From Nocardioides cremeus (GTDB lineage: Bacteria > Actinomycetota > Actinomycetes > Propionibacteriales > Nocardioidaceae), in NCBI RefSeq assembly GCF_030518195.1, contig NZ_JAULSC010000003.1:186001-250000 (forward strand): a stretch of DNA of 64,000 nt, read 5' to 3'. The position numbers were made by a program, and so were the translations under genes. Within the stretch, counting starts at the first letter, position 1; the number at the start of each line of letters is the position of its first letter. The notes under the pieces are model-generated. The model did not search any database and had not been told where the DNA came from. It was given only the letters and a program-made list of their open reading frames with translations. Below, in pieces: positions 35,741-45,838 of the stretch.

Positions 35741-37111
35741 TCACAGCCAGGGCGGGCGCATCCGGCGCCGGCGCGCCCGCAGGGCCAGGCCCACGCCGAG
35801 CAGCAGCGCGACGGCGCCGAGCACCGAGGCCGCGCCCTCGACCGGCACACCGGTGGTCTCCTCGGCCCGGTCGAGGAACGAGGCCGGCTCGTCGTCGCGC
35901 TCCTCGACCTCCTGGCTCTCCTCCGGCTCCGGGGCCGCCTCGTCCTGGGCGACCGGGGTCAGGACGGGGCCCAGGTCGAAGGGGCCGCGCTCGAGGATGC
36001 GGCTGGCGGTCGTGGCCAGGGCACGCGACCGGGTCAGGCCCCAGCGCACGACCCGGCCGACCTCGGGCTCGAAGCGGGCGTCCTCGAGCCACACCACCGC
36101 GCGCAGCCGCGCTCGGGACCGCACGGCGCCGGCGACCTGCCGGAGCCAGGTGCGCTTGACCTCGTCCTCGCTCACGCCCTTGCCCGCCGGGTTGTAGAGC
36201 GCGCCGGTCACCAGCAGCATCGGCTGGTCACGCGAGTCCGCGAAGCGGTCGTAGAAGCTGGTGCGCGAGCCGGGCGCGCCGTAGCCGAAGTCCTCGTCGA
36301 GCCGCGCCTGCAGCGCGTCGGAGCCGGGCCGCACGTTGGCGCCGAAGCGCTGGCTGACCCCGTAGCGCAGCATCGTCAGGCCGACCCAGTCGACCGCCTC
36401 GTCGCCGGGGTAGTAGGGCCCGTAGGGGTCGTCCCCGGGAGCCAGGTCGCCGCTGCCGTCGGTGTCGAGCCGCTTGCCGTCGCGCGCGTCGGACGCGCTG
36501 GTGACGCTGCCCAGGCGCACCCCGTCGATCGAGCCTCCGTAGGGGTAGCCGGCGCCGTACGCCGGGGCCCAGACCGTCCAGGCGGCCTCGGCCTCGGCGT
36601 GCACCACCTCGGCAAGCTCGCGGAACGCGGCGACGTACGCCGTCGGCTGCTGGCCCCACGCGGTCCAGGAGCCGTTCATCTCGGGCGCGAAGCGCAGCAG
36701 GAACCTGCTGCCGTGCGCCTCGCCCAGCTCGTCGAGCTCCTCGACCAGCGTCTCGGCGTCGTCGGCGTCGAGGCCGTCCAGCGTCGTCGCGGGCTGGAGG
36801 TCGACCACGCTCATCGCGCCCTGCTCGGCGGAGGTGCGGGCCAGGCGGCGCAGCGCCCGGCGGGAGCCGTCGGTGAGCGGGTAGGCCACGGGGCGGGCCA
36901 GCAGCGAGGCGTCGGTGCCCAGGCGGTCGAGGTAGCGGCGCGGGGAGTCGCGGTCCCAGTCGAGCTCGGCCCCGAACCAGGCGGTGCCCTGCGGGGGCAG
37001 GTCGGGCTCCGCCTCGGCGGCGTACGCCGTCGGCACGAGCGCCATGGTGGCGCCCAGGGTCGTGCCCAGGGTGGTGCCCAGCAGGCCGGCGAGCCGCCTC
37101 AGAGGGCGCAC
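35741..37111 (-). CDS. GH26-like secreted protein of the polysaccharide operon
   Basis: A 456-residue protein with a signal peptide ending near TAYAAEAE (residue 28), a glycosidase-like barrel and a C-terminal membrane segment (GAVALLLGVGLALRA) with Arg tail. The barrel shows FAPEMNGSWTAWGQ, which matches the acid/base Glu motif of GH26 beta-mannanases. The second catalytic Glu expected in a later strand is not seen: PMLLVTGALYNP stands there. The protein may therefore bind glycan without cutting it. GTG 37111 overlaps the upstream kinase gene by 13 bases. Confidence 0.78.
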   Translation of the reverse strand: MRPLRRLAGLLGTTLGTTLGATMALVPTAYAAEAEPDLPPQGTAWFGAELDWDRDSPRRYLDRLGTDASLLARPVAYPLTDGSRRALRRLARTSAEQGAMSVVDLQPATTLDGLDADDAETLVEELDELGEAHGSRFLLRFAPEMNGSWTAWGQQPTAYVAAFRELAEVVHAEAEAAWTVWAPAYGAGYPYGGSIDGVRLGSVTSASDARDGKRLDTDGSGDLAPGDDPYGPYYPGDEAVDWVGLTMLRYGVSQRFGANVRPGSDALQARLDEDFGYGAPGSRTSFYDRFADSRDQPMLLVTGALYNPAGKGVSEDEVKRTWLRQVAGAVRSRARLRAVVWLEDARFEPEVGRVVRWGLTRSRALATTASRILERGPFDLGPVLTPVAQDEAAPEPEESQEVEERDDEPASFLDRAEETTGVPVEGAASVLGAVALLLGVGLALRARRRRMRPPWL

Positions 37112-37548
37112 GTCATGCTCCACAGGTTGCGCCCGTTGTCGTGCTCGTAGCGCAGGTCGTCGAGGACCTGGAGGGCCATCGCCAGGCCGCGGCCCGACTC
37201 GGCGTCGTCGCCGGGCATGGCGACGTCGCTCAGGTCGATGGCCGCGGGCTGGCCGTTGTCGCGGCAGGCGACGGTGACGACGGTGTCGTCGCGGCCCACG
37301 GCGATCGTCAGGCGGCGGCGCTCGCCGTCGGCGCCACTGGTCTCGTCGGCGGCGAAGGCGTGCTCGACCACGTTGGCCACGATCTCGACCGTGGCGGTCT
37401 CCACGCGCATCCGGCACAGGTCGGGGACGTCGGGCTGCTGCTCCCAGAACGCGGCGAGCAGGTCGTGCACCGCGTCGACGCCCTCCAACGTGGTCGGCAC
37501 CTCGGCCTGCAGGCGGGCCGGCAGGTCGGGCAGGAGGACCTCAGTCAT
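37099..37548 (-). CDS. RsbW-type anti-sigma/serine kinase (GHKL ATPase)
   Basis: A 149-residue GHKL ATPase. The N box is VEIVANVVEHAF near residues 53-64, the G1 box CRDNGQ near residue 97 and the G2 region SGRGLAMALQ near residue 118. In partner switching such kinases bind and phosphorylate a STAS-domain antagonist. It overlaps the STAS gene by eight bases and the GH26-like gene by 13 bases, so stoichiometric expression is likely. No sigma factor target is close by. Confidence 0.88.
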   Translation of the reverse strand: MTEVLLPDLPARLQAEVPTTLEGVDAVHDLLAAFWEQQPDVPDLCRMRVETATVEIVANVVEHAFAADETSGADGERRRLTIAVGRDDTVVTVACRDNGQPAAIDLSDVAMPGDDAESGRGLAMALQVLDDLRYEHDNGRNLWSMTCAL

Positions 37549-37876
37549 CGAAGGCCGTGTCGACCGCGTCGCGCGGGCGCAGGACCCGGGCGAGGTTGGT
37601 GAGCTCGAGGACGCCCATCACGCTCTCGGTGGGTCGCGCGATGCGCAGGTCGCCGCCCTGCTGGCGGGTCTGCTTGACCCCGCCGATGAGGGCGCCCAGG
37701 CCCGAGGAGTCGATGAAGTCGGTCTCGGCCAGGTCGACCACGATCCGGTGGGTGCCCTCGGTGACGAGGTCGCCCAGGATCGTCTTGAACTGGCGCGCGG
37801 CGACCATGTTCAGGCGGCCGCGGGGAGTCACGACCCCCACCCCGGTGTCCAGCGTGCGGACGTCGAACTCGATCAT
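37541..37876 (-). CDS. STAS-domain anti-sigma factor antagonist
   Basis: A 111-residue STAS protein of the RsbV/SpoIIAA type. The phosphoacceptor Ser is in DFIDSSGLGALIG near residues 53-65. It is the expected substrate of both the kinase encoded downstream and the SpoIIE-type phosphatase encoded upstream. The ATG overlaps the glycosyltransferase stop by four bases, so its synthesis is coupled to the synthase. Confidence 0.92.
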   Translation of the reverse strand: MIEFDVRTLDTGVGVVTPRGRLNMVAARQFKTILGDLVTEGTHRIVVDLAETDFIDSSGLGALIGGVKQTRQQGGDLRIARPTESVMGVLELTNLARVLRPRDAVDTAFDD

Positions 37877-39870
37877 GAGGCTTCCTCTCGGTTGCGCAGC
37901 GCGGCCTGGGCCGTCGCGGGCAGGGACGTGGCGCTGCCGGGCTCGAAGCCCCGGTAGCGCGCGGCTTGGACGATCACGGAGATCAGCGCCAGGTCGAGGC
38001 CGACCCAGACGAAGTTGAAGAGCGTGGGCAGCACCTCGGCGTCGCCCACGATCATGCGCACCGTCCCGACGACGACCGCCACCAGCAGGGCGGCGATGGC
38101 GAAGAGCTGGGGCTTGATCAGGTGGTACGCCGGCCCCGTCGGCTCCTGCTTCTCCTTCGGCGTCACCGCGAAGTCGAGGCTGCGCCCCATGAACACGTTG
38201 CCGAAGGCGGAGGTGAAGGCCCGGATCCAGGTCGGGAACAGCGCCAGCGAGTACTGCATCCCGCGCCAGGTGGGGCGCCCGTCGGAGACGACGATGAAGA
38301 GCAGCTGGTTGATGACCAGGAAGGGGATCAGGCGCACGAAGAAGTCGCTGCTCAGGGCCTGGACCGGCAGCACCCCGAAGACCAGGAACAGCACCGGCGC
38401 CGCCAGGAAGGCCAGGGCGGCGAAGCCGGAGAGGTAGCTCCACATCGTCGAGAAGTACATGAGCCGCTGCGGCCACGACAGGCGCTTCTGCGACAGCGGG
38501 TTCTCGCGGAACATCACCTGCATCGTGCCCTGGGCCCAGCGCAGTCGCTGGGTAAGCATCGTCTTGAGGTCCTCGGGCGCCAGGCCGAAGGCCAGCGGGG
38601 TGTCGTGGTAGGCCGACTTCCACCCCAGGCCGTGCATGCGCATGCAGGTGGCCATGTCCTCGGTGACCGAGATGGTCGCCATCGGCATGATGGCCTGCGC
38701 CTCGCCGCCACGGTCGACGTCGACGGCGTCGACCAGGGCGGTGACCGAGTCGATGGCGCCCATGGGCGACCACTCGCGCGCGGCCAGGCGGGCGAGCGCC
38801 TCCTGGTTGTCGTCGAGCGAGAAGTCCTGGTCGCCTTCGGCGGCCCCGAGCGCGGCGATCTCGGCGAGGTCGGCCTGGAGGCTGCTGAGGTCGGCGTCCA
38901 CCATCCGGCGGCGCACCGCGTCGACGCTGCGCTGGAAGCGGTAGGTCACGTCGAAGAGCGCCTCGCCGTCGGTGAGCTCCTGACGGGCCCGCTCCACGAG
39001 GGCCTCGACCTCGAGCAGGGCCTCGCGGGTGCCGGTCTCCTCGGCAGGCACCTGCTTGCGTGCCTTCTTCAGCACGCCGGTGGCGTAGTACAGGGTCTGC
39101 CAGACGCGCAACGAGATCTCGCCGGCGTAGCGGGACACCCCGATCTGCACCAGCGCCTCACGCCGGATGACGGCGTTGGAGCCGCAGAAGAACGCCGAGT
39201 TCCATCCGTCCTTGCTCTGCTGGATCGGCCCGTAGAAGAGCGGTGCCTGGCTGCCCAGCGGGTCGTTCTCGGGCACGTTGACGAAGAACTGCGGGGTCTG
39301 GACCAGCCCCATCTCCGGGTCGTCGAAGTAGCCGAGCGTGGCATCGAGCATCTCGGGAGTCGGGACCTGGTCGGCGTCGAGGATGAGGATGAACTCACCG
39401 TCGGTCTGCACGAGCGCGTTGTTGAGGTTGCCGGCCTTGGCGTGCCGAGGCATCCCGGCCCACTCCTCGGACCGGGAGATCCAGCCGATGCCGTGCTCCT
39501 CGGCCGCCGCGCGCATCTCCGGCCGGTTGCCGTCGTCGAGGATCCAGGTCTGGTGCGGGTACCGGATGGCCTTGGCGGCGAGCGCGGTGTTCATCACCAG
39601 GTCGACGGGTTCGTTGTACGTCGTGATGAGCACGTCGACGCTCAGCCCGTCGGGCGGCGGGGGAGGCGCCGGACGCTCCTTGAGCCGCCAGATGCCGAAG
39701 CCGAAGAGCAGCGAGTCGATCAGCGAGTAGGTCTCGGCGAGGATCAGCGGGAAGGCGATGTACCAGGCGTCGAAGTTGATCGAGAAGAGCCAGCGCCACG
39801 TGATGTAGTTGAGCCCGGTCAGCGCCGTCACGACGACGATGACCCGGATCAGCAGCAGTCGGCGACTCAT
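37873..39870 (-). CDS. family 2 glycosyltransferase, cellulose-synthase-like, with a large internal insertion
   Basis: A 665-residue membrane polysaccharide synthase. Two membrane segments precede the catalytic domain and about five follow it. Processive GT2 motifs are complete: ILDDGNR near residue 110, DAD at 165-167, TED at 403-405 and QRLRW at 441-445. DAD and TED are about 235 residues apart, against about 100 in BcsA; the extra 140 residues (about 255-395) look like charged coiled coils (EALLEVEALVERARQELTDG). There is no PilZ domain. The ATG overlaps the phosphatase stop by four bases. Confidence 0.9.
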   Translation of the reverse strand: MSRRLLLIRVIVVVTALTGLNYITWRWLFSINFDAWYIAFPLILAETYSLIDSLLFGFGIWRLKERPAPPPPPDGLSVDVLITTYNEPVDLVMNTALAAKAIRYPHQTWILDDGNRPEMRAAAEEHGIGWISRSEEWAGMPRHAKAGNLNNALVQTDGEFILILDADQVPTPEMLDATLGYFDDPEMGLVQTPQFFVNVPENDPLGSQAPLFYGPIQQSKDGWNSAFFCGSNAVIRREALVQIGVSRYAGEISLRVWQTLYYATGVLKKARKQVPAEETGTREALLEVEALVERARQELTDGEALFDVTYRFQRSVDAVRRRMVDADLSSLQADLAEIAALGAAEGDQDFSLDDNQEALARLAAREWSPMGAIDSVTALVDAVDVDRGGEAQAIMPMATISVTEDMATCMRMHGLGWKSAYHDTPLAFGLAPEDLKTMLTQRLRWAQGTMQVMFRENPLSQKRLSWPQRLMYFSTMWSYLSGFAALAFLAAPVLFLVFGVLPVQALSSDFFVRLIPFLVINQLLFIVVSDGRPTWRGMQYSLALFPTWIRAFTSAFGNVFMGRSLDFAVTPKEKQEPTGPAYHLIKPQLFAIAALLVAVVVGTVRMIVGDAEVLPTLFNFVWVGLDLALISVIVQAARYRGFEPGSATSLPATAQAALRNREEAS

Positions 39871-41060
39871 CGGGCACCCTCCGACGCGGGCCGGGTGGCC
39901 ACGACGACGGTGACGTCGTCGACCGCCGAGGTGGTCTCGCAGCCGCGCACGATCTCCTCTAGCCGCGAGACCGCGTCGCGCCCCAGGACGAGCTCGGCGA
40001 TGCGGTCGGCGTGGCCCGGTCCCTCGCCGACGAGGTCCAGCACCCCGTCGCTGACCACGACCAGGCGCTCGCCCGGCTCCAACCTGGTCCGGTGCTCGGT
40101 CCAGTGGTCCTCGGCCCACAGCCCGATCGGCCCGTCGTTGCTGCGCAGCGGCTCCACGCTGCCGTCGTTGCGGGCCACCAGGGCCAGGCCGCAACCCGCG
40201 TCGACGTAGCGCACCTCGCCGTCGTCGAGGTCGATGACCGCCTCGAAGAGCGTCACGAACGACTCGGTGCGCTCCATGTCGTCGGCGAGCGTCCGGGCGG
40301 TGCGGGTGACCGTCACCCCGAGGTCGACCCCGGCGGCGGCGGCCTCGGTGCCGCGCAGGGCCGCACGGACCCCGGCGGCGACCAGGGCGGCGGGCGTGCC
40401 CTTGCCCATCACGTCGGCCAGCCGCAGCACGGCGCTGCGACCGGTGGCCCGGTAGTCGTAGAAGTCGCCGCCCACGGCCGCGGCCGGCACGCAGGCGCCC
40501 TCGATGCGCCAGCCGTCGACCTCCAGGCCGGCCTGCGGCAGCAGCGAGGCCTGGGCCTCCTGGGCCAGACGCATCTCGGTCGAGGAGACCATCTCGGTCT
40601 CGGCCAGCCCGGCGAGCTCGGCGAGCAGCTCCTTCTCGTCGTCGCCCAGGCGCCGCGGGGTGCTGTCGAGCAGGCACAGGGTGGCCACGACGGTGCCCAT
40701 GTGGTCGCGCAGGGGGTGACCTGCGTAGAACCGGATGCCGGCGTCGGTCACGATCGGCCAGCTCGCGAAGCGGGGGTCGAGCGAGGCGTCCTCGACGTAC
40801 ATCGGCTCGCCCTGGCGCTGGGTGAGGTCGCAGAAGACCTCGCTGCGCGGCATCGTGGTGCCGGGGTCGAGGCCGTGGCTGAGGGGGAAGGTCGCGCGGT
40901 CGCCGTCGAGCACGGTCACGGTGGTCATCTCGACCCCGAAGACCCGGGCCGCCAGAGCGGTGATGCGGTCCACCCGTGCGTTGCGCTCGGCCTCGAGCAG
41001 CCCCAGGCTCGCGGCGGTGCGCGCCCTGCGGGTGCGCGACTGGTCCACCGTCTGTGTCAT
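39867..41060 (-). CDS. GAF-domain SpoIIE/RsbU-type PP2C phosphatase
   Basis: A 397-residue protein. A GAF sensor domain covers about residues 25-165 (ATFPLSHGLDPGTTMPRSEVFC, FYAGHPL). The PP2C domain follows with VGGDFYDYRATG near residue 212, LADVMGKGTPAALVAAG near residue 230 and VVVSDGVLDL near residue 345, including the metal-binding Asp residues. It should dephosphorylate the STAS protein of the same operon on an unknown signal. ATG 41060 is chosen over an upstream frame extension. It is the first gene of the operon, with TACTAT as a likely -10 near 41119. Confidence 0.9.
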   Translation of the reverse strand: MTQTVDQSRTRRARTAASLGLLEAERNARVDRITALAARVFGVEMTTVTVLDGDRATFPLSHGLDPGTTMPRSEVFCDLTQRQGEPMYVEDASLDPRFASWPIVTDAGIRFYAGHPLRDHMGTVVATLCLLDSTPRRLGDDEKELLAELAGLAETEMVSSTEMRLAQEAQASLLPQAGLEVDGWRIEGACVPAAAVGGDFYDYRATGRSAVLRLADVMGKGTPAALVAAGVRAALRGTEAAAAGVDLGVTVTRTARTLADDMERTESFVTLFEAVIDLDDGEVRYVDAGCGLALVARNDGSVEPLRSNDGPIGLWAEDHWTEHRTRLEPGERLVVVSDGVLDLVGEGPGHADRIAELVLGRDAVSRLEEIVRGCETTSAVDDVTVVVATRPASEGAR

Positions 41061-41118
41061 CGACCCTGCTTCCCATGTTTCGTCGGGCGTGCGACAGCGC
41101 ACCGGACCCCGGGACGAA

Positions 41119-41124
41119 ATAGTA
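41119..41124 (-). promoter_or_regulatory. probable -10 hexamer of the polysaccharide / partner-switch operon
   Basis: TACTAT on the minus strand, 58 bases before the ATG at 41060, in a locally AT-richer spot. Confidence 0.45.
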
Positions 41125-41175
41125 GGGGCGGGGCCGCGTGACGTGTGAGTGCGCGAGGGAATCCTGGGTCAAGAG

Positions 41176-41189
41176 TGACCGATCGGTCA
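41176..41189. promoter_or_regulatory. perfect palindrome between the polysaccharide operon and uvrB
   Basis: TGACCGATCGGTCA is a perfect 14-bp palindrome of the kind bound by TetR-family regulators. It lies about 50 bases upstream of the operon -10 and about 57 bases upstream of the uvrB -10. No cognate regulator is encoded next to it. Confidence 0.5.
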
Positions 41190-41245
41190 GACTTCGCGGC
41201 GGTGCGGGCCACCGCCGGGACCGTGCGGGTGTCGGTGGGCCTGTC

Positions 41246-41251
41246 TAGGCT
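41246..41251 (+). promoter_or_regulatory. -10 hexamer of a likely leaderless uvrB promoter
   Basis: TAGGCT ends six bases before the ATG at 41258. No SOS box is visible in the upstream 190 bases. Confidence 0.55.
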
Positions 41252-41257
41252 CGACGC

Positions 41258-43396
<2,139 letters not shown>

Positions 43397-43426
43397 CCGC
43401 AGGTGGCCGGTCTCCGCAGGGCCTGC

Positions 43427-44128
43427 TCAGTCCTTGTCGGCGGCCTTCATCGCCTGGCGGCTCACGGTCAGCCCGACCAGGCGCGAGATCACCAGGGCGA
43501 CGTAGAGGACCCCCACCACCATCTCGACCGCGACGAAGGACCTCGCGTGCGAGCCCATCGGCACGACGTCGGAGAGACCCACGCTGGTGAGCACCGAGAA
43601 CGACAGGTAGAGCAGCTCGAACCACGTCTGGCCGTCGGTGGCGGACCCGCCGGAGAACGAGTCGGGGGACAGGACGGCCACCGCCGCGTAGACGTAGGCG
43701 AAGCCCCAGGCCACGACGGTGAACGCGGCGCCGGTGGCGTAGAGCTCGTCCCTGGTGACCTTGTCGTCGTGGAAGAGGTAGCGGACCATCGAGTAGGAGA
43801 CGTAGAAGTAGAACGGCGCGTGCAGCAACGCCGAGACCAGCACGATCCAGTCGACGCCGGTGGTCAGCGCCTCGAGCACGGTGAAGCACGCGGCGGGCAC
43901 CCCGACGAGCAGCGCAACCCAGGTCAGGGCCGGAGTGCGTCGCACGGCCGCCAGGGCGGCGCCGACCACGGCGATCTGCGCGACCCCGAGCAGGGCACGT
44001 CCTGCGGTGCTGGTGTCGAGGAACGGGTAGGCGATCACCGCGAGCACCTGGGTGGCCAGGAGCACCGCGGAGGGTTGTGGCCCGAGGAATCCGTCGGGTC
44101 GGGGATCGCGCGAGAACCGGCTCCTCAT
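43427..44128 (-). CDS. ion-channel-like membrane protein (two-TM pore domain at C-terminus)
   Basis: A 233-residue protein with about six membrane segments. The last two flank a pore loop YLSFSVLTSVGLSDVVPMG, in the place of the K+ channel filter T-V-G-Y-G-D. The filter reads TSVGLSD, so potassium selectivity is doubtful. No RCK or ligand domain follows. ATG 44128 lies seven bases after TAGGGT, a leaderless start; a longer frame exists upstream. It is divergent from the MFS gene. Confidence 0.8.
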   Translation of the reverse strand: MRSRFSRDPRPDGFLGPQPSAVLLATQVLAVIAYPFLDTSTAGRALLGVAQIAVVGAALAAVRRTPALTWVALLVGVPAACFTVLEALTTGVDWIVLVSALLHAPFYFYVSYSMVRYLFHDDKVTRDELYATGAAFTVVAWGFAYVYAAVAVLSPDSFSGGSATDGQTWFELLYLSFSVLTSVGLSDVVPMGSHARSFVAVEMVVGVLYVALVISRLVGLTVSRQAMKAADKD

Positions 44129-44135
44129 GACGGCC

Positions 44136-44141
44136 ACCCTA
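44136..44141 (-). promoter_or_regulatory. -10 hexamer of the leaderless channel-gene promoter
   Basis: TAGGGT on the minus strand, seven bases before the ATG at 44128. Confidence 0.55.
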
Positions 44142-44184
44142 GGGGTGGACACCCGGGCGCACCGCCGGGGCGGACAATGGTGCG

Positions 44185-45474
44185 GTGAGCAGGCACAGCG
44201 GACGGCCGTCGTCGCGGGCCGTGCTGGTCTGGGCGGTCGCCCTGTCGCTCTACCTGCTGGCCGTCTTCCACCGCTCCTCGCTCGCCGTGGCGGGTCTGGT
44301 GGCCACCGAGCGCTTCGACATCTCGGCCTCCCAGCTGGCCAGCTTCACGATGCTGCAGCTGCTGGTCTACGCCGCGATGCAGGTGCCGGTCGGGCTGCTC
44401 GTCGACCGGTACGGGCCCCGCAGCGTGCTGCTCAGCGGTGCCGTCCTGCTCGCCGCGGCGCAGACGGCCTTCGCGTTCGCCGACACCTACGCCCTCGCGC
44501 TGCTCGCCCGGTTCTTCGTGGGCATGGGCGACGCGATGACCTTCATCTGCGTGCTGCGGCTGCTGGCCACCTGGTTCCCGGTGCGGCGGGTGCCCTTCTT
44601 CTCCCAGCTGACCGGCACCATCGGCCAGACCGGCGCGATCGCGGCGGCGATCCCGATGACCTGGGCGCTGGGCCGGTGGGGCTGGACGACCGCCTACCTC
44701 GTCACGGCCGTGGTCGGGGCCGTGCTGACGCTGGTGGCCCTGGCCGTGGTCGCCGACGCGCCGGGGCGCCGGCACACGCGCGGGGAGCTGATGTCGCCGG
44801 CACGGGTGGTCGCCAGCCTGCGGGCCTCCTGGTCGCACCCCGGCACCCGGCTGGGGTTCTGGATGCACTTCTCGACGCAGTTCAGCTCGACCACGCTGAC
44901 GCTGCTCTGGGGCTACCCGTTCTTCGTGCGGGGCGAGGGCCGCACGCCCGGTGAGGCGGGGCTGCTGCTCACGCTGATCGTGGTCGCGGTGATCGTCAGC
45001 GGGCCGGTGCTGGGCTGGCTCATCGGGCTGCACCCGTGGCACCGCTCGTCGATGGTGCTGGGCATCGTCGCGACCATCGTCGCGACCTGGACGCTGGTGC
45101 TGGTCTGGCCGGGTCCCGCGCCGCTGGCGCTGCTGGTCGTGCTGGCCCTGGTGGTGGGCGTCGGTGGCCCGGCCTCGATGATCGGCTTCGACGTGGGACG
45201 CACCGCCAACCCACCGGAGCGGCTGGCCAGCTCGACCGGCATCATCAACGTCGGCGGCTTCTCCGCGAGCCTCGTGCTGGTCGTGGCGATCGGGCTCGTG
45301 CTCGACTGGCGCACGCCGGGTGGCGGCACCGACTACACGCCCGAGGCCTTCCAGTGGGCGATGAGCACGCAGTACGTGATCTGGACGATCGGCCTGGTCC
45401 AGGTCTACCGCTACCGGCTGCGGGCCCGGCGCACCTTCGACCGTGCCGCCCTCGAGGCGGGGAGCGCGCCGTGA
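44185..45474 (+). CDS. MFS transporter
   Basis: A 429-residue major facilitator with 12 predicted membrane segments. The loop between TM2 and TM3 has the family pattern GLLVDRYGPRSVLL. LARFFVGMGDAMTFICVLRLLATWFP is typical of sugar-phosphate or nitrate-like antiporter branches, but the substrate cannot be told. It is followed by two co-directional genes; the next one overlaps its stop by four bases. Confidence 0.88.
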   Translation: MSRHSGRPSSRAVLVWAVALSLYLLAVFHRSSLAVAGLVATERFDISASQLASFTMLQLLVYAAMQVPVGLLVDRYGPRSVLLSGAVLLAAAQTAFAFADTYALALLARFFVGMGDAMTFICVLRLLATWFPVRRVPFFSQLTGTIGQTGAIAAAIPMTWALGRWGWTTAYLVTAVVGAVLTLVALAVVADAPGRRHTRGELMSPARVVASLRASWSHPGTRLGFWMHFSTQFSSTTLTLLWGYPFFVRGEGRTPGEAGLLLTLIVVAVIVSGPVLGWLIGLHPWHRSSMVLGIVATIVATWTLVLVWPGPAPLALLVVLALVVGVGGPASMIGFDVGRTANPPERLASSTGIINVGGFSASLVLVVAIGLVLDWRTPGGGTDYTPEAFQWAMSTQYVIWTIGLVQVYRYRLRARRTFDRAALEAGSAP

Positions 45475-45785
45475 GCGGTCGCAGGGACGTCGAGCACACC
45501 CCCGACGGCCGGTACGTCGTCATCGACGGCCGTCGCTGGCGGGCCACCGACCCCGCGATCCCCGCCGAGCGCCGCGACGAGCTGCAGAAGGCCCTGATGG
45601 CCTGGCGCCGCGACGTACGACGCACCCGCGGCACCGACGAGGAGCAGCGCTCGCGTGCCGGCGTGCAGGCCGCGAAGGAGGCGCTGGGGGAGCGCGGCGA
45701 GCCCTGGTGGGAGCAGAGCGACGACGAGCGCCGCGCGCGCTGGGAACGCCGGGTGCCGGTGCCCGGCGAAGGGGGACGCGACTAG
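45471..45785 (+). CDS. small conserved hypothetical protein
   Basis: A 104-residue hydrophilic protein rich in Arg and Glu. The N-terminus reads TPDGRYVVIDGRRWRATDPAIP, a pattern I have seen in actinobacterial hypothetical proteins, and the rest is helical and charged (WWEQSDDERRARWERR). No function is known. It overlaps the MFS stop by four bases (GTGA). Confidence 0.75.
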   Translation: MSGRRDVEHTPDGRYVVIDGRRWRATDPAIPAERRDELQKALMAWRRDVRRTRGTDEEQRSRAGVQAAKEALGERGEPWWEQSDDERRARWERRVPVPGEGGRD

Positions 45786-45788
45786 GGT
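45783..45788 (+). promoter_or_regulatory. probable -10 hexamer of the response regulator / PIG-L operon
   Basis: TAGGGT overlaps the stop of the small hypothetical gene and would start transcription near 45795, leaving a leader of about 44 bases with CGAGAGGA before the GTG at 45839. Confidence 0.45.
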
Positions 45789-45838
45789 TGGCGCAGGCGC
45801 CCCCAGCGCCGTCCCCGCCCCCCGACGAGAGGACCCGC

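Noticed and set aside
41125..41257. SOS box at uvrB
   Set aside because: I looked for TCGAAC-N4-GTTCGA or close variants and found only the unrelated palindrome TGACCGATCGGTCA.
41072..41257. tRNA or small RNA gene in the gap before uvrB
   Set aside because: No cloverleaf, no T-loop GTTCGAATC-like sequence and no terminator are visible.
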